Below are positions 1-11,440 of a stretch of DNA of 64,000 nt, in pieces. Made by a program: the position numbers and the translations under genes. A model generated the notes under the pieces. That model was not told the DNA's origin and made no database searches. It saw nothing but the letters and a program-made list of their open reading frames with translations. The stretch comes from Sequoia sempervirens. Its lineage: Eukaryota; Streptophyta; Pinopsida; Cupressales; Cupressaceae. Positions within the stretch are counted from its first letter, which is position 1. Every line of letters starts with the position of its first letter. The stretch covers positions 223,953,503 to 224,017,502 of the forward strand of contig VDFB02373365.1 of NCBI GenBank assembly GCA_007258455.2. Reading direction: 5' to 3'.

Positions 1-577
1 ACCAGATTTGGTAGTTGACAATAGGGGTCCGGGACTGGCATCTTTAGTTGACAATAGGGGTCCGGGTCTGGTGTCTTTAATTGACATGTTTGATTCATTT
101 TTTTCATATCTGGAATCAATTTTCAGTTACAAACTTATTTATTTACAGTGTTCCACAGGGATGCATCCCCCCCCCAAAAACCCCACGTTTCCTAGATGGG
201 GACATCTCAGAGACTTGGGGGGTGTCCCCCCACCTGCCCACCACCAGTGCCACCATCCAACCACCAGTGTCGCTGTCTCCAAGACACCGCTAGGACTTCG
301 AGGATGCTAGGCTGTCCTCAAGACGTCCAGGGGACTCCTAGTTGTCTCCGAGATGTATAGTTCTTATACTTATACATCTTTTTATAACTATTTTTTCAAG
401 TACTAATATGTATTTCAGCACCCTTGCCCCACGCCCCCCCCAAAAAAAAAACTTAGACCCTTCGTCCCCGTCCCCAAAACCCCGTGGAACACTTTTTATT
501 TACTTGTTATTTAACTTTGTTTTTATTTTGTTTCTTTTGGAGAGAGCTCTTACAAAGTTTTCTATCTTGGCATTCAG
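1..577 (+). other. Partial intron of the reductase gene with a 33-bp tandem repeat and C-rich tracts
   Basis: This is the 3' part of an intron whose acceptor is the CAG at 575-577. The FMN-domain exons upstream lie outside the window; I searched this stretch for them and found none. It opens with a 33-bp tandem repeat (about 13-95) in which ttgacaataggggtccggg occurs twice and a third unit is degenerate. Two C-rich tracts followed by A runs lie at about 167-185 and 425-451. No ORF here resembles a protein family. Confidence 0.6.
13..95. repeat. 33-bp tandem repeat, about 2.4 copies
   Basis: The units start at 13, 46 and 79. The first two share ttgacaataggggtccggg and the third is cut short after ttgaca. 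The array may continue to the left of the window. Confidence 0.8.
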
Positions 578-3500
578 GTGCAAAGCAACTTGTTCCAGTG
601 GGCCTTGGCGACGATGATCAATGCATTGAGGATGACTTTACTGCTTGGTATGCATCTTCGTCAAAATTCATAGATTAGAGTAGCTACTATTATTTGGTTT
701 AAGACAAAGAATATAATAAATGTGCAACCTGCACAACTGATGTAACTAATTTCTGATTTATATGTAATGTGGAACGCATATAGTCATTAGATGAAGATAT
801 TTCATTTGTTTTTGAAAAAATGTGTTTTTTGTAAGCATTCAGAATTCAGTCTTGCTGACTATCAGTCTATTATTTCAGGCGAGAGCAGGTGTGGCCTGAA
901 TTGGATCAGTTACTGCGTGACGAAGATGATGAGCCCACAAGTGCTACACCTTATAAAGCAGCCATACCTGAGTATCGCGTAGAAATTTTTGATTCTACAG
1001 TATCAGTGTATGAGGAAACTTATTTACCCAAGCCAAATGGTGAAGCAGTTTATGATATCCATCGCCCCTGCAGGTAAACTAAAAGTTATCCATTATTTAT
1101 TTATCAATATAATGTATTGTTTTTCGTGTGCCTGACATCACTTGCTTTATAATGATCGTATTGTCACTTGATATGCAGGGCAAATGTGGCTTTGAGAAAA
1201 GAGCTTCATACACCTCTGTCTGACCGATCTTGCATCCATTTGGAATTTGATATATCAGACACTGGCCTTGTGTAAGTTCCATATTCCATTTATTTTGGAA
1301 GTTAATGTATGTTTCTCTCGAGTTAATGGTCTGTGCATTTGACTCGTACATAGCCTATTGGTTCTTTAATTATGTAAGGTAACTATTCTCTTGGTTTAAT
1401 GGGGAGAAAACTGACTTTGTGCTTAATCATTTTACAGAGTTTACTTTTGGGGAATCCCTGAAATAAAAAGCACTCTGAAGCCAGAAACAACTGACCAGAC
1501 TTGTAGACCTTCTCTAGAAATGTTCTTATTGCATAGGGTTGAGCTTGATAGTATTTTGCTCTCTGAAAATTTCCTGGTGAACAAAGCACTTGAATTTCAA
1601 TATGATCTGCATATAAAAATAAATTATAATGTTTGGATCCTAGTTTTTATCATGACATACAGCACCCTCTGGTCACCTAAGCAGTTTGATTACATGTCTA
1701 CTATGTTACTGGTTTGCTGGTTCTCCTGGATCTGGGTCTAGTTTGTACTGGATTCTGATTCTAGACCGGTTTGGTTTGGAATCCTTCCAGGGAGTGTTTA
1801 TTTGTCTGAACCTGGATAGAACATGGTAGGATCCTGTTGAACCAGGAATGAACCTGCTGATTGTTGATGAAAATTTTAATCCTTTTCATCTCTCTGTGTT
1901 TTGTTCTGCGTATCCCCCACTTGTTGCCATTCTCCCCTTAACAGTCTCTATAAGATATAATGAGATGCAACAGGCACAATTATTCTGTTAACAACAAATA
2001 ATCTCATTTCTTTGCTAATAGTGCCCATTTATGTTAATGTTTCTGCCCTTCATTGTCTCTTTCAGTTTCTCATTGTGCTCTGGTTTCTTTCTCTGTAGAA
2101 ATGATGTTTGTCTTCACCATGTTCTTTCCATCATTTTATTATTGCAGTCATCAGTGTGCCTGCACCTTTCACTCACTTCATTTGTTAAGCAGCATGTAGA
2201 TGCTAATGCTTGTGCTTCACTGTAATATAAATATTTACAATAGGTTAAAGTTTTGAGGGAGATATCAGATATATATAAATTTTGTAATATTACAGTTTAT
2301 CTAATCTTCAATAAATTAATAATTTAATATATCTTATTATTAATATAAATTTTTTAATATTACAATTTATCTAATCTTCAATAAATTAAACTATTTAATT
2401 TATAATTTATCATTTATTTATGATCTGTAATTAATATAATACAATACAAAAGATGTAATATGATGCAAGAGGTATGACTATTCTATTAACAACAGAAACA
2501 ATCTCATTTCTTTGCTAATAGTGCCTGCTTATGTTATTTTTTGTGCCCTTTATTGTCTCTTTCAATCTCTCTTTGTTCTCTAGTTTCTTTCTCTGCAGAA
2601 TGGCGTTCACCTTCACTCGACATTTCTTCCATCATTTTATTATTGCACCCACTCTTCTGTTCTTTGACCAATTATTAATCAGTTGTCACCATGCCTGCAC
2701 CTTTCTTTCACCACATTTATTAAGCAGTATGTAGACATTAATGCTTGAGCTATACTGTAATATTTATAATAGGTTAAAGTTTTGTAGGAGATATAGTTAA
2801 ATTTTATGCTATTATGGTTTATCCAATATTTAATAAATTAATATATATAATTTAATTTACCTATTTAATTTATATTATTTTTGTTTATTTATAATTATAT
2901 ATGGGTGAACTTGAACCCAGTTTTTTTCTTTTTTTTGCCACACCCATGATCCAAACCCCCAAATCTGAACCAGGATGCAAATCAGCTGGCAACTTAGCAT
3001 ATCTACAATTTACATAATGTGATGTGACACCTTTGTGCCACGGTAGCTCTATTGAACACTTTGGGTAGATTTAGAAATAATCTAGATTGGTTATCTGCAC
3101 CTAATCTAGAGAGAGCCTTTTGGTCATGATGGTGTATACTGTATAGAATTTCCATCAGTATTCCCATGTTTTCTCTTAAGCATTGATGTTATTTAAAGCA
3201 ACTGGTTGTTATAAGTTTGGAATGTGGATTGCTTAAAATGCATCTAAGCTGACTTTCATTGCCATAGAGTTCAGCAATTCAGGTAGATTTCTGAAATAAT
3301 TACATAACTGTGAATCTTCTTGGAATTCTTTTATTAAAAGTATGGTTTTTCTCCCTTCCAATTACACACTATCATTTTTGTTAACCCTTATTAAAATTTG
3401 TGCTTTCTTTGCTCACTCTTTTAACCAGTTTTCTTCACCATTATGGATGCTTCTTGTATAATATTGAAGGACAAGAAGATAGTACCTCCCAGATATCTGA

Positions 3501-6500
3501 TTTTTTTTGAGTGCTATAATTAAATAAGATTTATGTAGACAATAGTCCATTAAAAATGTTGTTGACCCTTATTGGTGTTTATCTATCCACTATTATTCAA
3601 GTTCTTGAGAAAATTAGTCTTCTCCCAGGTTTTCCATTCATTTCTTAATCTTATATTGTTTTTATTTTCCAGATATGAGACAGTAGATCATGTTGTATAG
3701 AAAAAATGTTGTTGACCCTTATTGGTGTTTATCCATCCACTATTACTCAAGTTCTTGAGAAAATCAGACTTCTGGGTTTTTCATTCCTGTCTCGTTCTTA
3801 TATCGTTTCTGTAATTTTATTTTCCAGATATGAGACAGGAGATCATGTTGGTGTCTATACAGAAAACAGCAGTGAGGTTGTGGAGGAAGCAGCAACGTTA
3901 TTAGGCCACCCACTGGATACTATATTCTCGGTCCATGCTGACAAAGAAGATGGCACCGCACTTGGAGGGTCATCTTTGCCACCACCTTTCCCTGGGCCAT
4001 GCACCCTACAAACTGCTCTCTCTCGTTATGCAGATTTGTTGAATCCTCCTCGGAAGGTGATTTTATTGAAGAATGATATTTTTTCATTGTTTCCGCTCAT
4101 GTTCAGCCACTAATGTATTATATATTTTTTTCTAACTTTATAAATTTGCATTGTGTAGGCGGCTTTGCTTGCCTTGGCAGCTCATGCATCTGATCCAGCA
4201 GAGGCAGAGCGCCTGCAGTTCCTCTCATCCCCAGCTGGAAAGGTCCTTTTTCTTTTTGTCTCAGTAAACTCAGATGTGCAGGGTTCATTTTGTTTCCCTG
4301 TAACTGTATTTACCTACTTTCAGGCCTTAATTTGGTCTTATACTTGTAATTTATCAGGATGAATACTCCCAGTGGGTTACTGCAAGTCAGAGAAGTCTTT
4401 TGGAAATACTGGCAGAGTTTCCATCAGCCAAGCCACCCCTTGGTGTTTTCTTTGCAGCAATAGCTCCTCGTCTACAACCCCGTTATTATTCTATTTCTTC
4501 CTCTCCTAGGTGAATAAATGTCCAAGGACTGCTTCTTGATCACAAATGTTTGTTGCATTTCATAAATCTAAATGTGGTTGCTGGATTTATAAATTGCTTT
4601 TATAAACTAATCTCATTAGTAAATTTTTTTGATTATTTTGATCATGCAGGTTTGCATCCTCTAGGATACATGTTACATGTGCTCTGGTTTGTGGGCCCAC
4701 TCCAACTGGTAGAATTCATAAAGGTGTTTGTTCTAACTGGATGAAGGTAAGTGTAATATTTTCTCAGTTTTTAGTGTGCCATAATCTTTAGAAGATAAGA
4801 AGAAATTCCAGCTTATTGTAGTGGTTTTTGTTTAGAGCTTTTAGACTGAGGGAATTGGAAAATCATGACAGAATTCGATATCTTCTGAAGAAAATCATGA
4901 CTGTAGCTGGGCACCAGTCTTTGTCAGGCAGTCAAATTTCAAGTTGCCTGCAGATACTTCCATTCCAATTGTTATGGTGGGCCCTGGAACTGGTTTGGCG
5001 CCTTTTAGAGGCTTTTTGCAGGTAAAATGATTTCTTTGCTTATATTTTCTGCCATTTTTACTCAGTCACAATGGAATGTGTCTAATAGACTGTTTGCTGT
5101 GCTTGTATAGGAAAGAGCAGCACTCCAAGAATCTGGCGAGAAGCTTGGTCCAGCTGTTCTCTTTTTTGGGTGCAGGAATCGCCAAATGGCAAGTTTTTTC
5201 AATATTCATTACTTGGGTGAACTTGATATTAGTAGATAATAGAATGTTTAGACACAGGTTTTGGCTTTCTCTTGATATGTATACTTTCTTGTCTTTAATG
5301 TGTTCAATTAGGTCGATAGGTACAAAAAGGATTTTGTGCTTTTAGGTTTCTGAATATAAAACATCTGATGCCAAACAAATTGTAATTTTGAAAGTAAAAT
5401 TAAAACAAAGTCTTGAGTTACAAAATTGGATGGATGGGACAAGAAAATCAATATTTAGGGTACCTCAAATAAAGACTGCTCAGAGCACATCGTTGACATA
5501 AATAAACTCTTCAAATAAAGTACTAAGAGATAATTGAGACATGCCAAAAGAAGGTACATGCTTCTATGGTGTGAAAACTAGGCACACAATGCTTGAATGT
5601 AACCTCAGAGTTTTTAAGGATGCATTTTATTCTCAGCCACAAGATACATTTTGCATATTTCTCCAGACATTACCTAGAAATAATTGATTTTGCCCCTCCA
5701 CCATTTTACCCTTCCACCATTTTACCCCAACGTTGAGCAAATCCACCTTTTCATTTTACAGAGCCTTTTTGCTGCAAGGAATAGCTTCAGACCTATTTGC
5801 ATAATATTGTGACTATCTTATGCTTTGCATGTTTTCTTAAGAAGTTAATTGTGAAAAATGTTCTCAATTGAAGGGCAGATTTGCAAACTTCTAGTACTTT
5901 GTCCATTGTTAGGGTAACCATGACATTTGTGTATATGCTAATATGATGCATGATGCTGTGATTGTGGTATTCATAGCATGTCTGAAGCATATTCACCAGG
6001 AGACCTGGGATACGTGTATGGGGACATCATTTTGAAACAGAAAATAAGTATATGTGTAGGGATGTGTCTATATTATATTTAATTAGAGTCAAGTCCCTGT
6101 ACTGGAATTAGAGTTTTCTGGTGACTGAATGTATTAATATCATGTGAGCAAATCAATCCTTTTTTAAGATGTAATGTAACAACATTCAGGAATATGCAGT
6201 CTCAGGAAAGAATTTTACTCACCAATTTTGTCAGGATTCCATCATATTTTTCAAAATTCTTCTCCTGTTACCTTTCTTGGAAATGATTCTTTTCACCAAA
6301 TGATGCCATGAGCACCGACCTTCATGTCTTTCTATGAGAGATTCTCTTAATGTCCTAATAAGTAATAGTTTGTCTTATGGCTTCAGATGGCCAAAATATT
6401 TGCATGTGTATAACTGCAGCTGTTTGTAACAGTCCTTTATTCTTGCTTAGCTGCAAATCAGAGGCATATTGTTCTACCATGGAAGTGCTAAAAGGGTATA

Positions 6501-8493
6501 TTTCATGGACATTGGAGAAATGTGGGTTATGAACTCGACATTGGAGTAATGTGGGTTATGAACTCTACAGTGAACTTATAAAGAGGCTTCTTATTTGTAT
6601 ACCGTAACTATCCTGTTTATTCCTTTTAATGCAGACTTTGGATCAATTGTGTATAAACTTTATAATGGACTATTAAAGAGGCTGTTTATTTGTTTACCAT
6701 AAGTACTCTAATTATTCCATGTGATGGGATTTGAAATAGAAATATATTGGTGTTGTTTTTTTGACAGGACTACATTTATGAAGAAGAACTGAAAAGCTAT
6801 GTGGAGAAAGGAGTGCTGACTGACCTTATTGTTGCTTTCTCTCGCCAAGGAGCAGCTAAGGAGTATGTCCAGCACAAGATGTTGGAAAAGGTGTGTTTAA
6901 TCTTTCAGAAAATATTGCATTTAGTGTGTTATATGTATGTGGCAGTTTCCTAACATGAGTTGTGTTTAGGCATCCGAAATTTGGAGTCTCATTGCTCAAG
7001 GTGGTTATCTCTATGTATGTGGTGATGCAAAGGGCATGGCAAGGGATGTACACAGGACACTACACACCATTGTCCAAGAGCAGGTACGAGTTATCACAAT
7101 TTGATAAGAGTATTTTTATTAGCGTAACATAATTTCTATGTTCCATTTACCTAGCAATCAATGCTGAGAGGCTCCTGCTACTCAAGATGGCAACAAATAT
7201 AATATTTCAGGGGCATTCACTGGAATTTACATGAAGTTTGTGCAATTCTGTTATCCATATTATGCTTTATCCTTCATTCCATTCCCATTAATGAACAAAG
7301 GGAACCACTAAATCAGTTTTACCTTTTTAATCCTCTCCTGTGAAAATGAGAGGATTAGAGAATTGTACAGAAGTCCTTCGATTCCAGGGTACCTGGAAAT
7401 GCAAGTCAGGTTTTGTGCACTGGTGTTATGGGAGCAACAATAGAAAATAGAGAACTCCTTTGGTTGAAGGATAATAGAAAATTCAAGTCCTTTTTATGTA
7501 CTGGTGGATGGTAGCAGACCTATAGAGGATGTTCTTGTGTTTCATGCATAGTCTGGCTGCATTATAATCTATAACTTTTTCTTACTTCAGACTCAAAACT
7601 ATGAAATGAATTCACAAATTTGGTAGCCAATGTTTGTGCACGAGTGCAGCTGCTGAGACATACTTGCTTGAACTCTAGTCCAATTACATTTTAATGTTTT
7701 ATAATTTTCTAATTTTTGTGGTATTTAACCGACACATGTTTTTAAGCCATCTTATGATGACCTCCACTTGTAGTCATCACACTAATGGCTTTTTTCCTTG
7801 TGTATTGGCAATAATCACAAGGCAAGGGAGGACATCTAGCACAGAAACACCTTTAAGCATTTGGTCGTAGGGGAAGGCATGTTGAATGTAATTTGACTTC
7901 ATGTTATGCTAGTGATAAATGTGTGTCGTTTGTCCACATCTACACTCAAGTTTAGTTTTCATAATCGCTGACACACCATTTCTCTGTTGCACCTATGTTA
8001 ATATCTATAGCTGGACATGCAGATGAATAAATTGGACTAGTAAATTTGACGAGGGAATAATTTTCATTAGTCCTTCAATCTTTTTGTCCTTTCTTGTGAT
8101 GTGAACATAAGCTGTGTATAGGAATCTCTGTATATCCAATTTCCTGGGGATCATATATATTTTGTCAAGAGCCACTAGTATATGAAGGTAGAAAAGTAAG
8201 TTTTCTGTGTATCTAGTCTGCTTCTTGTCTGTTTTTGGTGTAAGGATTAAAAAGTTTTCTGTGTCTAGTCTGCTTCTTGTCTGTTTTTGGTGTAAGGATC
8301 AAAATTTTGGGATTGCAGTCTCTTCAGATAAATGTCTGGAAGCTGGATTTTTTGACTCAAGAACTTGGATCTATTAACATTCTAAATATCTAAACTTACT
8401 TCCGTCTTGCAGGAATCTGTAGATAGCACCAAAGCAGAGGCTACAGTGAAGAAATTACAGACTGATGGAAGATATTTGCGAGATGTATGGTAA
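578..8493 (+). CDS. CPR: NADPH-cytochrome P450 reductase, C-terminal 12 exons (5' end off window)
   Basis: CPR passes electrons from NADPH through FAD and FMN to ER cytochromes P450. Exons: 578-647, 879-1073, 1179-1271, 3828-4056, 4159-4242, 4358-4509, 4650-4746, 4872-5021, 5111-5188, 6768-6890, 6970-7083, 8413-8493. After two bases that complete a split Gly codon they give exactly 488 codons including the stop, with all phases matching, so the gene looks intact. The order is: end of the FMN domain ([20 protein letters not shown]), connecting region ([31 protein letters not shown]), FAD site ([11 protein letters not shown]), NADPH-binding part ([51 protein letters not shown]) and the terminal YLRDVW. 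Plant CPRs are about 690-715 residues, so roughly the first third, including the membrane anchor, is missing at the left edge. The intron at 5189 has a GC donor. [12 protein letters not shown] has Cys where most plant CPRs I recall have Tyr. Confidence 0.97.
1272..3827 (+). other. CPR intron, 2556 bp, with internal duplications
   Basis: The donor is GTAAGT at 1272 and the acceptor is TTTCCAG at 3827. The intron splits a Val codon (GT|A). It contains a degenerate direct duplication of about 450 bp (1950-2890) and a tandem copy of its own 3' end plus the start of the next exon (3552-3858). The rest is AT-rich, with no coding sequence I can recognise. Confidence 0.9.
1950..2890. repeat. Degenerate direct duplication of about 450 bp inside a CPR intron
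   Basis: Copy A (about 1950-2400) and copy B (about 2450-2890) share, in the same order, atctcatttctttgctaata, a gtttctttctctg(t/c)agaa block, a segment with cattttattattgca, and an AT-rich tail with aataaattaat. Copy A also repeats its AT-rich tail internally (about 2270-2320 and 2340-2395). No terminal inverted repeats or target duplications are obvious, so the class is unknown. Confidence 0.7.
3552..3858 (+). repeat. Tandem duplication of an intron end plus exon start (about 150 bp x 2)
   Basis: Copy 1 (about 3552-3700) and copy 2 (about 3701-3858) both run from aaaaatgttgttgaccctta through a TTTCCAG acceptor into ATATGAGACAG. Copy 2 is the working exon start ([10 protein letters not shown]). 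In copy 1 the Gly codon is lost, and the frame reaches TAG four codons later (3698-3700). Copy 1 is therefore a decoy 3' splice site followed by a dead exon fragment. Confidence 0.85.
5189..5194 (+). promoter_or_regulatory. Non-canonical GC splice donor (GCAAGT)
   Basis: The exon ends CGCCAAATG at 5188 (Arg-Gln-Met) and the next exon starts GACTACATT at 6768 (Asp-Tyr-Ile), giving the family motif [13 protein letters not shown]. The intron therefore begins with GC. The rest of the site fits a strong donor (ATG|GCAAGT), as is usual for GC-AG introns. The nearest GT, four bases downstream, would break the frame. Confidence 0.9.
5195..6767 (+). other. CPR intron body, GC-AG type, total 1579 bp
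   Basis: This is AT-rich intron sequence ending TTGACAG at 6767. It includes a 29-bp tandem pair at 6508-6565, and a related phrase (aaagaggct..tatttgt) occurs at about 6580-6600 and again at 6675-6695. No coding relic is recognised. Confidence 0.85.
6508..6565. repeat. 29-bp tandem repeat, 2 copies
   Basis: The unit gacattggag(a/t)aatgtgggttatgaactc is present twice with one difference, inside a CPR intron. Confidence 0.85.
7084..8412 (+). other. Last CPR intron, 1329 bp
   Basis: The donor is GTACGA at 7084 and the acceptor is CTTGCAG at 8412. The body is AT-rich, with a 54-bp tandem pair at 8199-8303 near the 3' end and no coding relic. Confidence 0.9.
8199..8303. repeat. 54-bp tandem repeat, 2 copies
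   Basis: The unit beginning agttttctgtgt and containing ctagtctgcttcttgtctg is present twice. The first copy has two extra bases in tgtatcta, and there is a t/c difference near the end. Confidence 0.85.
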
Positions 8494-11070
8494 TGCTTGT
8501 GAATTGTGTTGTATGTTAATTTCAATCTCTCATCAAGCAATTGGTAAGAAGATTGAGGGGAAAGCAGTAAAGCTGAGGACATAGTTGGTAAAGGAAACTC
8601 TAGGCATGCTGATGCATAGTTTGAACTTTGATGTACCACAGAAGTGTGGGATTCTTTGCACCTCCACATACTTCATTTTGAGGTTTACTTGTCTTTATTA
8701 CCATTCAAATTTCCTAGCCATCGGTGTAATAATAGTACTGGCATAGAATTGTATTCTAAGTTTAGTGTTGTTCAAAACTGTAGTACAGCAAAAGTAAGCA
8801 TTATGGCCCTGAGTTATAGGGAATACCTCTCCACAACACATTTTTTAATATATTCTGGTATTATACGTCTCATGCCTCACTGCATCTACTTATATAATTG
8901 TATGGAAAGGTACACCTTTCCTTCTAATATTTGTATTAAGAAACTAGGACTGAAGCTTGCAACAGCTCATCACGCAGTGAATGAGTTTTACATGTTTTAG
9001 AAGATTTATGTTCTGGATGAATATGAAAATACTGAAGAGACTGCATCTTCGGCATGCAAAGAGATCTGATCCCCTTTCATAGGAATGATTATTTTTCTAT
9101 CTTTAAGTATATCCTTTGTATATAATAATTATTATATATGGTGGGTGCAAGATGTGTATAGAGGAAGGCGCCTTGTAAAACATTGTTCAAGCAGATGCAT
9201 CATATCAATTTGACCAGCCAAGGAATTTACCATGAAGGAGTGCCCTTTCTTAGTCAATTGGGAGGAAGCTAATCATCAAAATAAGTGGCTATAGAAAACA
9301 ATTAATCTACTTAGCTTGCCTAAAGCCCCTGCTTGGTCTTCTGGTTGCCATTTTATAAATAGAATTAAAGGGCCTTTGAGTTGCTTTATAAATCGAAGAT
9401 TGTTCTTGGTAATTTGTCATGGTGATCTGCTCTCTACATAGAAAATAATGCTTTCATATTAGCATGCCTTTTTAAAAAAGAAAAATGGTAAACCCTGCTA
9501 CTACCAACCTATGGTATGGGCTGCATACCAATACTTTTGCCTAAGCACCAATCATGCAGTGTATTATCAACTAGCTTGTTTCTAAATGTTTTAACCAGAT
9601 GTACCTTGCCCTCTCAGAAGCTTGGTAGGATGAATGAGTAAATAATGTGTCTTTGGTGAATTGGATGGTGTACTTGACCGTCGCTTACCATAAATGTAGG
9701 AATACCTATTGCCAATCTGTTATATTGTCCACTCATCTTTGTTTTTAAGTTCAAGTTTTATTACAAATTGGTTTGTATTATTTTTAGCTTGCTTGTCATT
9801 GCTCTAATCATTATTTTTTTGAACCCTTTGATATGGTGTTTGCTGAATATCAGAAGTAAAAAATAATACCAATATACAAATCCGTAGAAAGGGAAAACTT
9901 TGGTTCAAAGCATTTACTCTTGGCAGTGATTTAAAAAAAAAACTTTACAGAAGAAAAATCATAAAAATATCATATGTTAATTCTTAGACTATTTGAAATA
10001 TGTGGACATTACATTCACCATTACCTCCGTTGCTACTTATCAAGACAATCTTGAAATGAGTGGAAAAAAACACGGTTAAAATTTTCTAAAATGAAGAAGG
10101 TTAGCATGAAGATTTAGTAACCCTTAATTTATTTGTAGTACATCTACATATCATTCTTGTAAGTGTTTCTGGATATAAAAGACTTGTTAATTTTTCCTCC
10201 ACAGGAAATTCAGAACTGCCATTTTAATTGTTGTGGCATACCATCGTTAAAAGCAGTTTGGATCTGTCTAAACTTCTTTCCACTATGTTGCTAATTGGGT
10301 TATGAATTATTTTGAGAAAAAGAAATCGCTCAGTTGTATATTTTAATTGCAGAGTGTGACCATAGGTGATGTTCTGTTACTGCGAGAATGTGATTTATAC
10401 GAAGAGTGGGAACATAATTCAATGAATAAAGAAATCGAGTTAGTGGTTTAACTGGCATTTGGATAAGGAGTGACGTTGAGATTTCTTTTTAGCTTGGTAG
10501 CGTATTTTGTTGCATAGATAGCCAAATTGGCTCCCCTTTGTGAGCCTTGATTCACTGGCAGACTTACAATGCAATGTACCGTCTACTTGTAGCTTTTGCT
10601 TAAAACTATTGCTTTAATATTGTATCAAAGCCAACCACAAGGGTTTAGTAAGGATTTGCATGGGCAAAGTATGATTGCACACATAGTGCCGAATTTATCA
10701 GTTGTGGATGACTATGGCTGCTAAGAGGAAAAGGATACTCCATAATAAACAATCACACCTATAAGAAAAAAGCATACATGTTTTTAATTGGGATTTGTGC
10801 TATATTTCATGTGGGTATTCAGGTTTTCAGCTGCATGCAAGTGGCTTTGGCATGGGACTGTAGCTTGTGATGTGTGCAACTACAAAGTTGTGTAGAAAGA
10901 ATTCAAAGATCGGAGCTGAGGGACATTTGAGAGGACCCAACAGGCAGTAGAGAGGTTGTGGTAGCATGTTTTCTACATGTTTTCAACAGCATAAGGCACA
11001 TAGAAGCAAATTCATTGAGCTATTGATATAAAAATTCTAGAAGTCAATGTTGTGTTGTTGATGGTACGGA
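8494..11070 (+). other. Region downstream of CPR, including its probable 3' UTR
   Basis: The 3' UTR should begin at 8494. I cannot place the polyadenylation site. There is no good AATAAA in the first 600 bases; an AATAAA at 10425-10430 follows an acceptor-like TTAATTGCAG at about 10343-10352, so a spliced 3' UTR is conceivable but unproven. The ORF at 8644-9000 has no recognisable motif and I regard it as chance. The rest is AT-rich with nothing I can name. Confidence 0.3.
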
Positions 11071-11074
11071 GGAG

Positions 11075-11440
11075 CGTCATTGCTGTGGACAAGTATGAGA
11101 TGTAGGTCAGTTTTTTTGTTGAGATTCGAGAGAATCCATTGGGTTGCCCTAGGGAGCCACACAAGGTACCCACAGGTTGTCACGTTTTGTGAAGGCACCA
11201 TTGGCATGGGCAAGTATGAGGTGTTGGGGCAAAATCTTGTTGAGATTTGAGAGAATTCATTGTCGCCTAGGAAGCCACCAAAGGTACACACATAGCATGT
11301 CATGATTGTAAGGCATCATCGACATGGGTAAGTATGAGATGTTAGGCCAAGATCTTTTTGACATTTGAGAGAATCCATCGGCCTGTCCTAGGGAGCCACA
11401 CAAGGTACCCACATAATTTGTCATGGTTGTGAAGGCAATG
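11075..11440. repeat. Tandem repeat of about 120 bp, 3 degenerate copies
   Basis: Three successive units (starting near 11077, 11197 and 11316) each contain gg(a/g)caagtatgag or a close variant, a ttgag/tttgacattt phrase, gagagaat(c/t)cat, ctagg(g/a)agccac and aaggtac(c/a)cac. Long ORFs on the minus strand here simply follow the repeat and match no known family. Confidence 0.8.

Noticed and set aside
8644..9000. 118-codon ORF downstream of CPR
   Set aside because: No recognisable motif, and it overlaps the expected 3' UTR. Probably chance.
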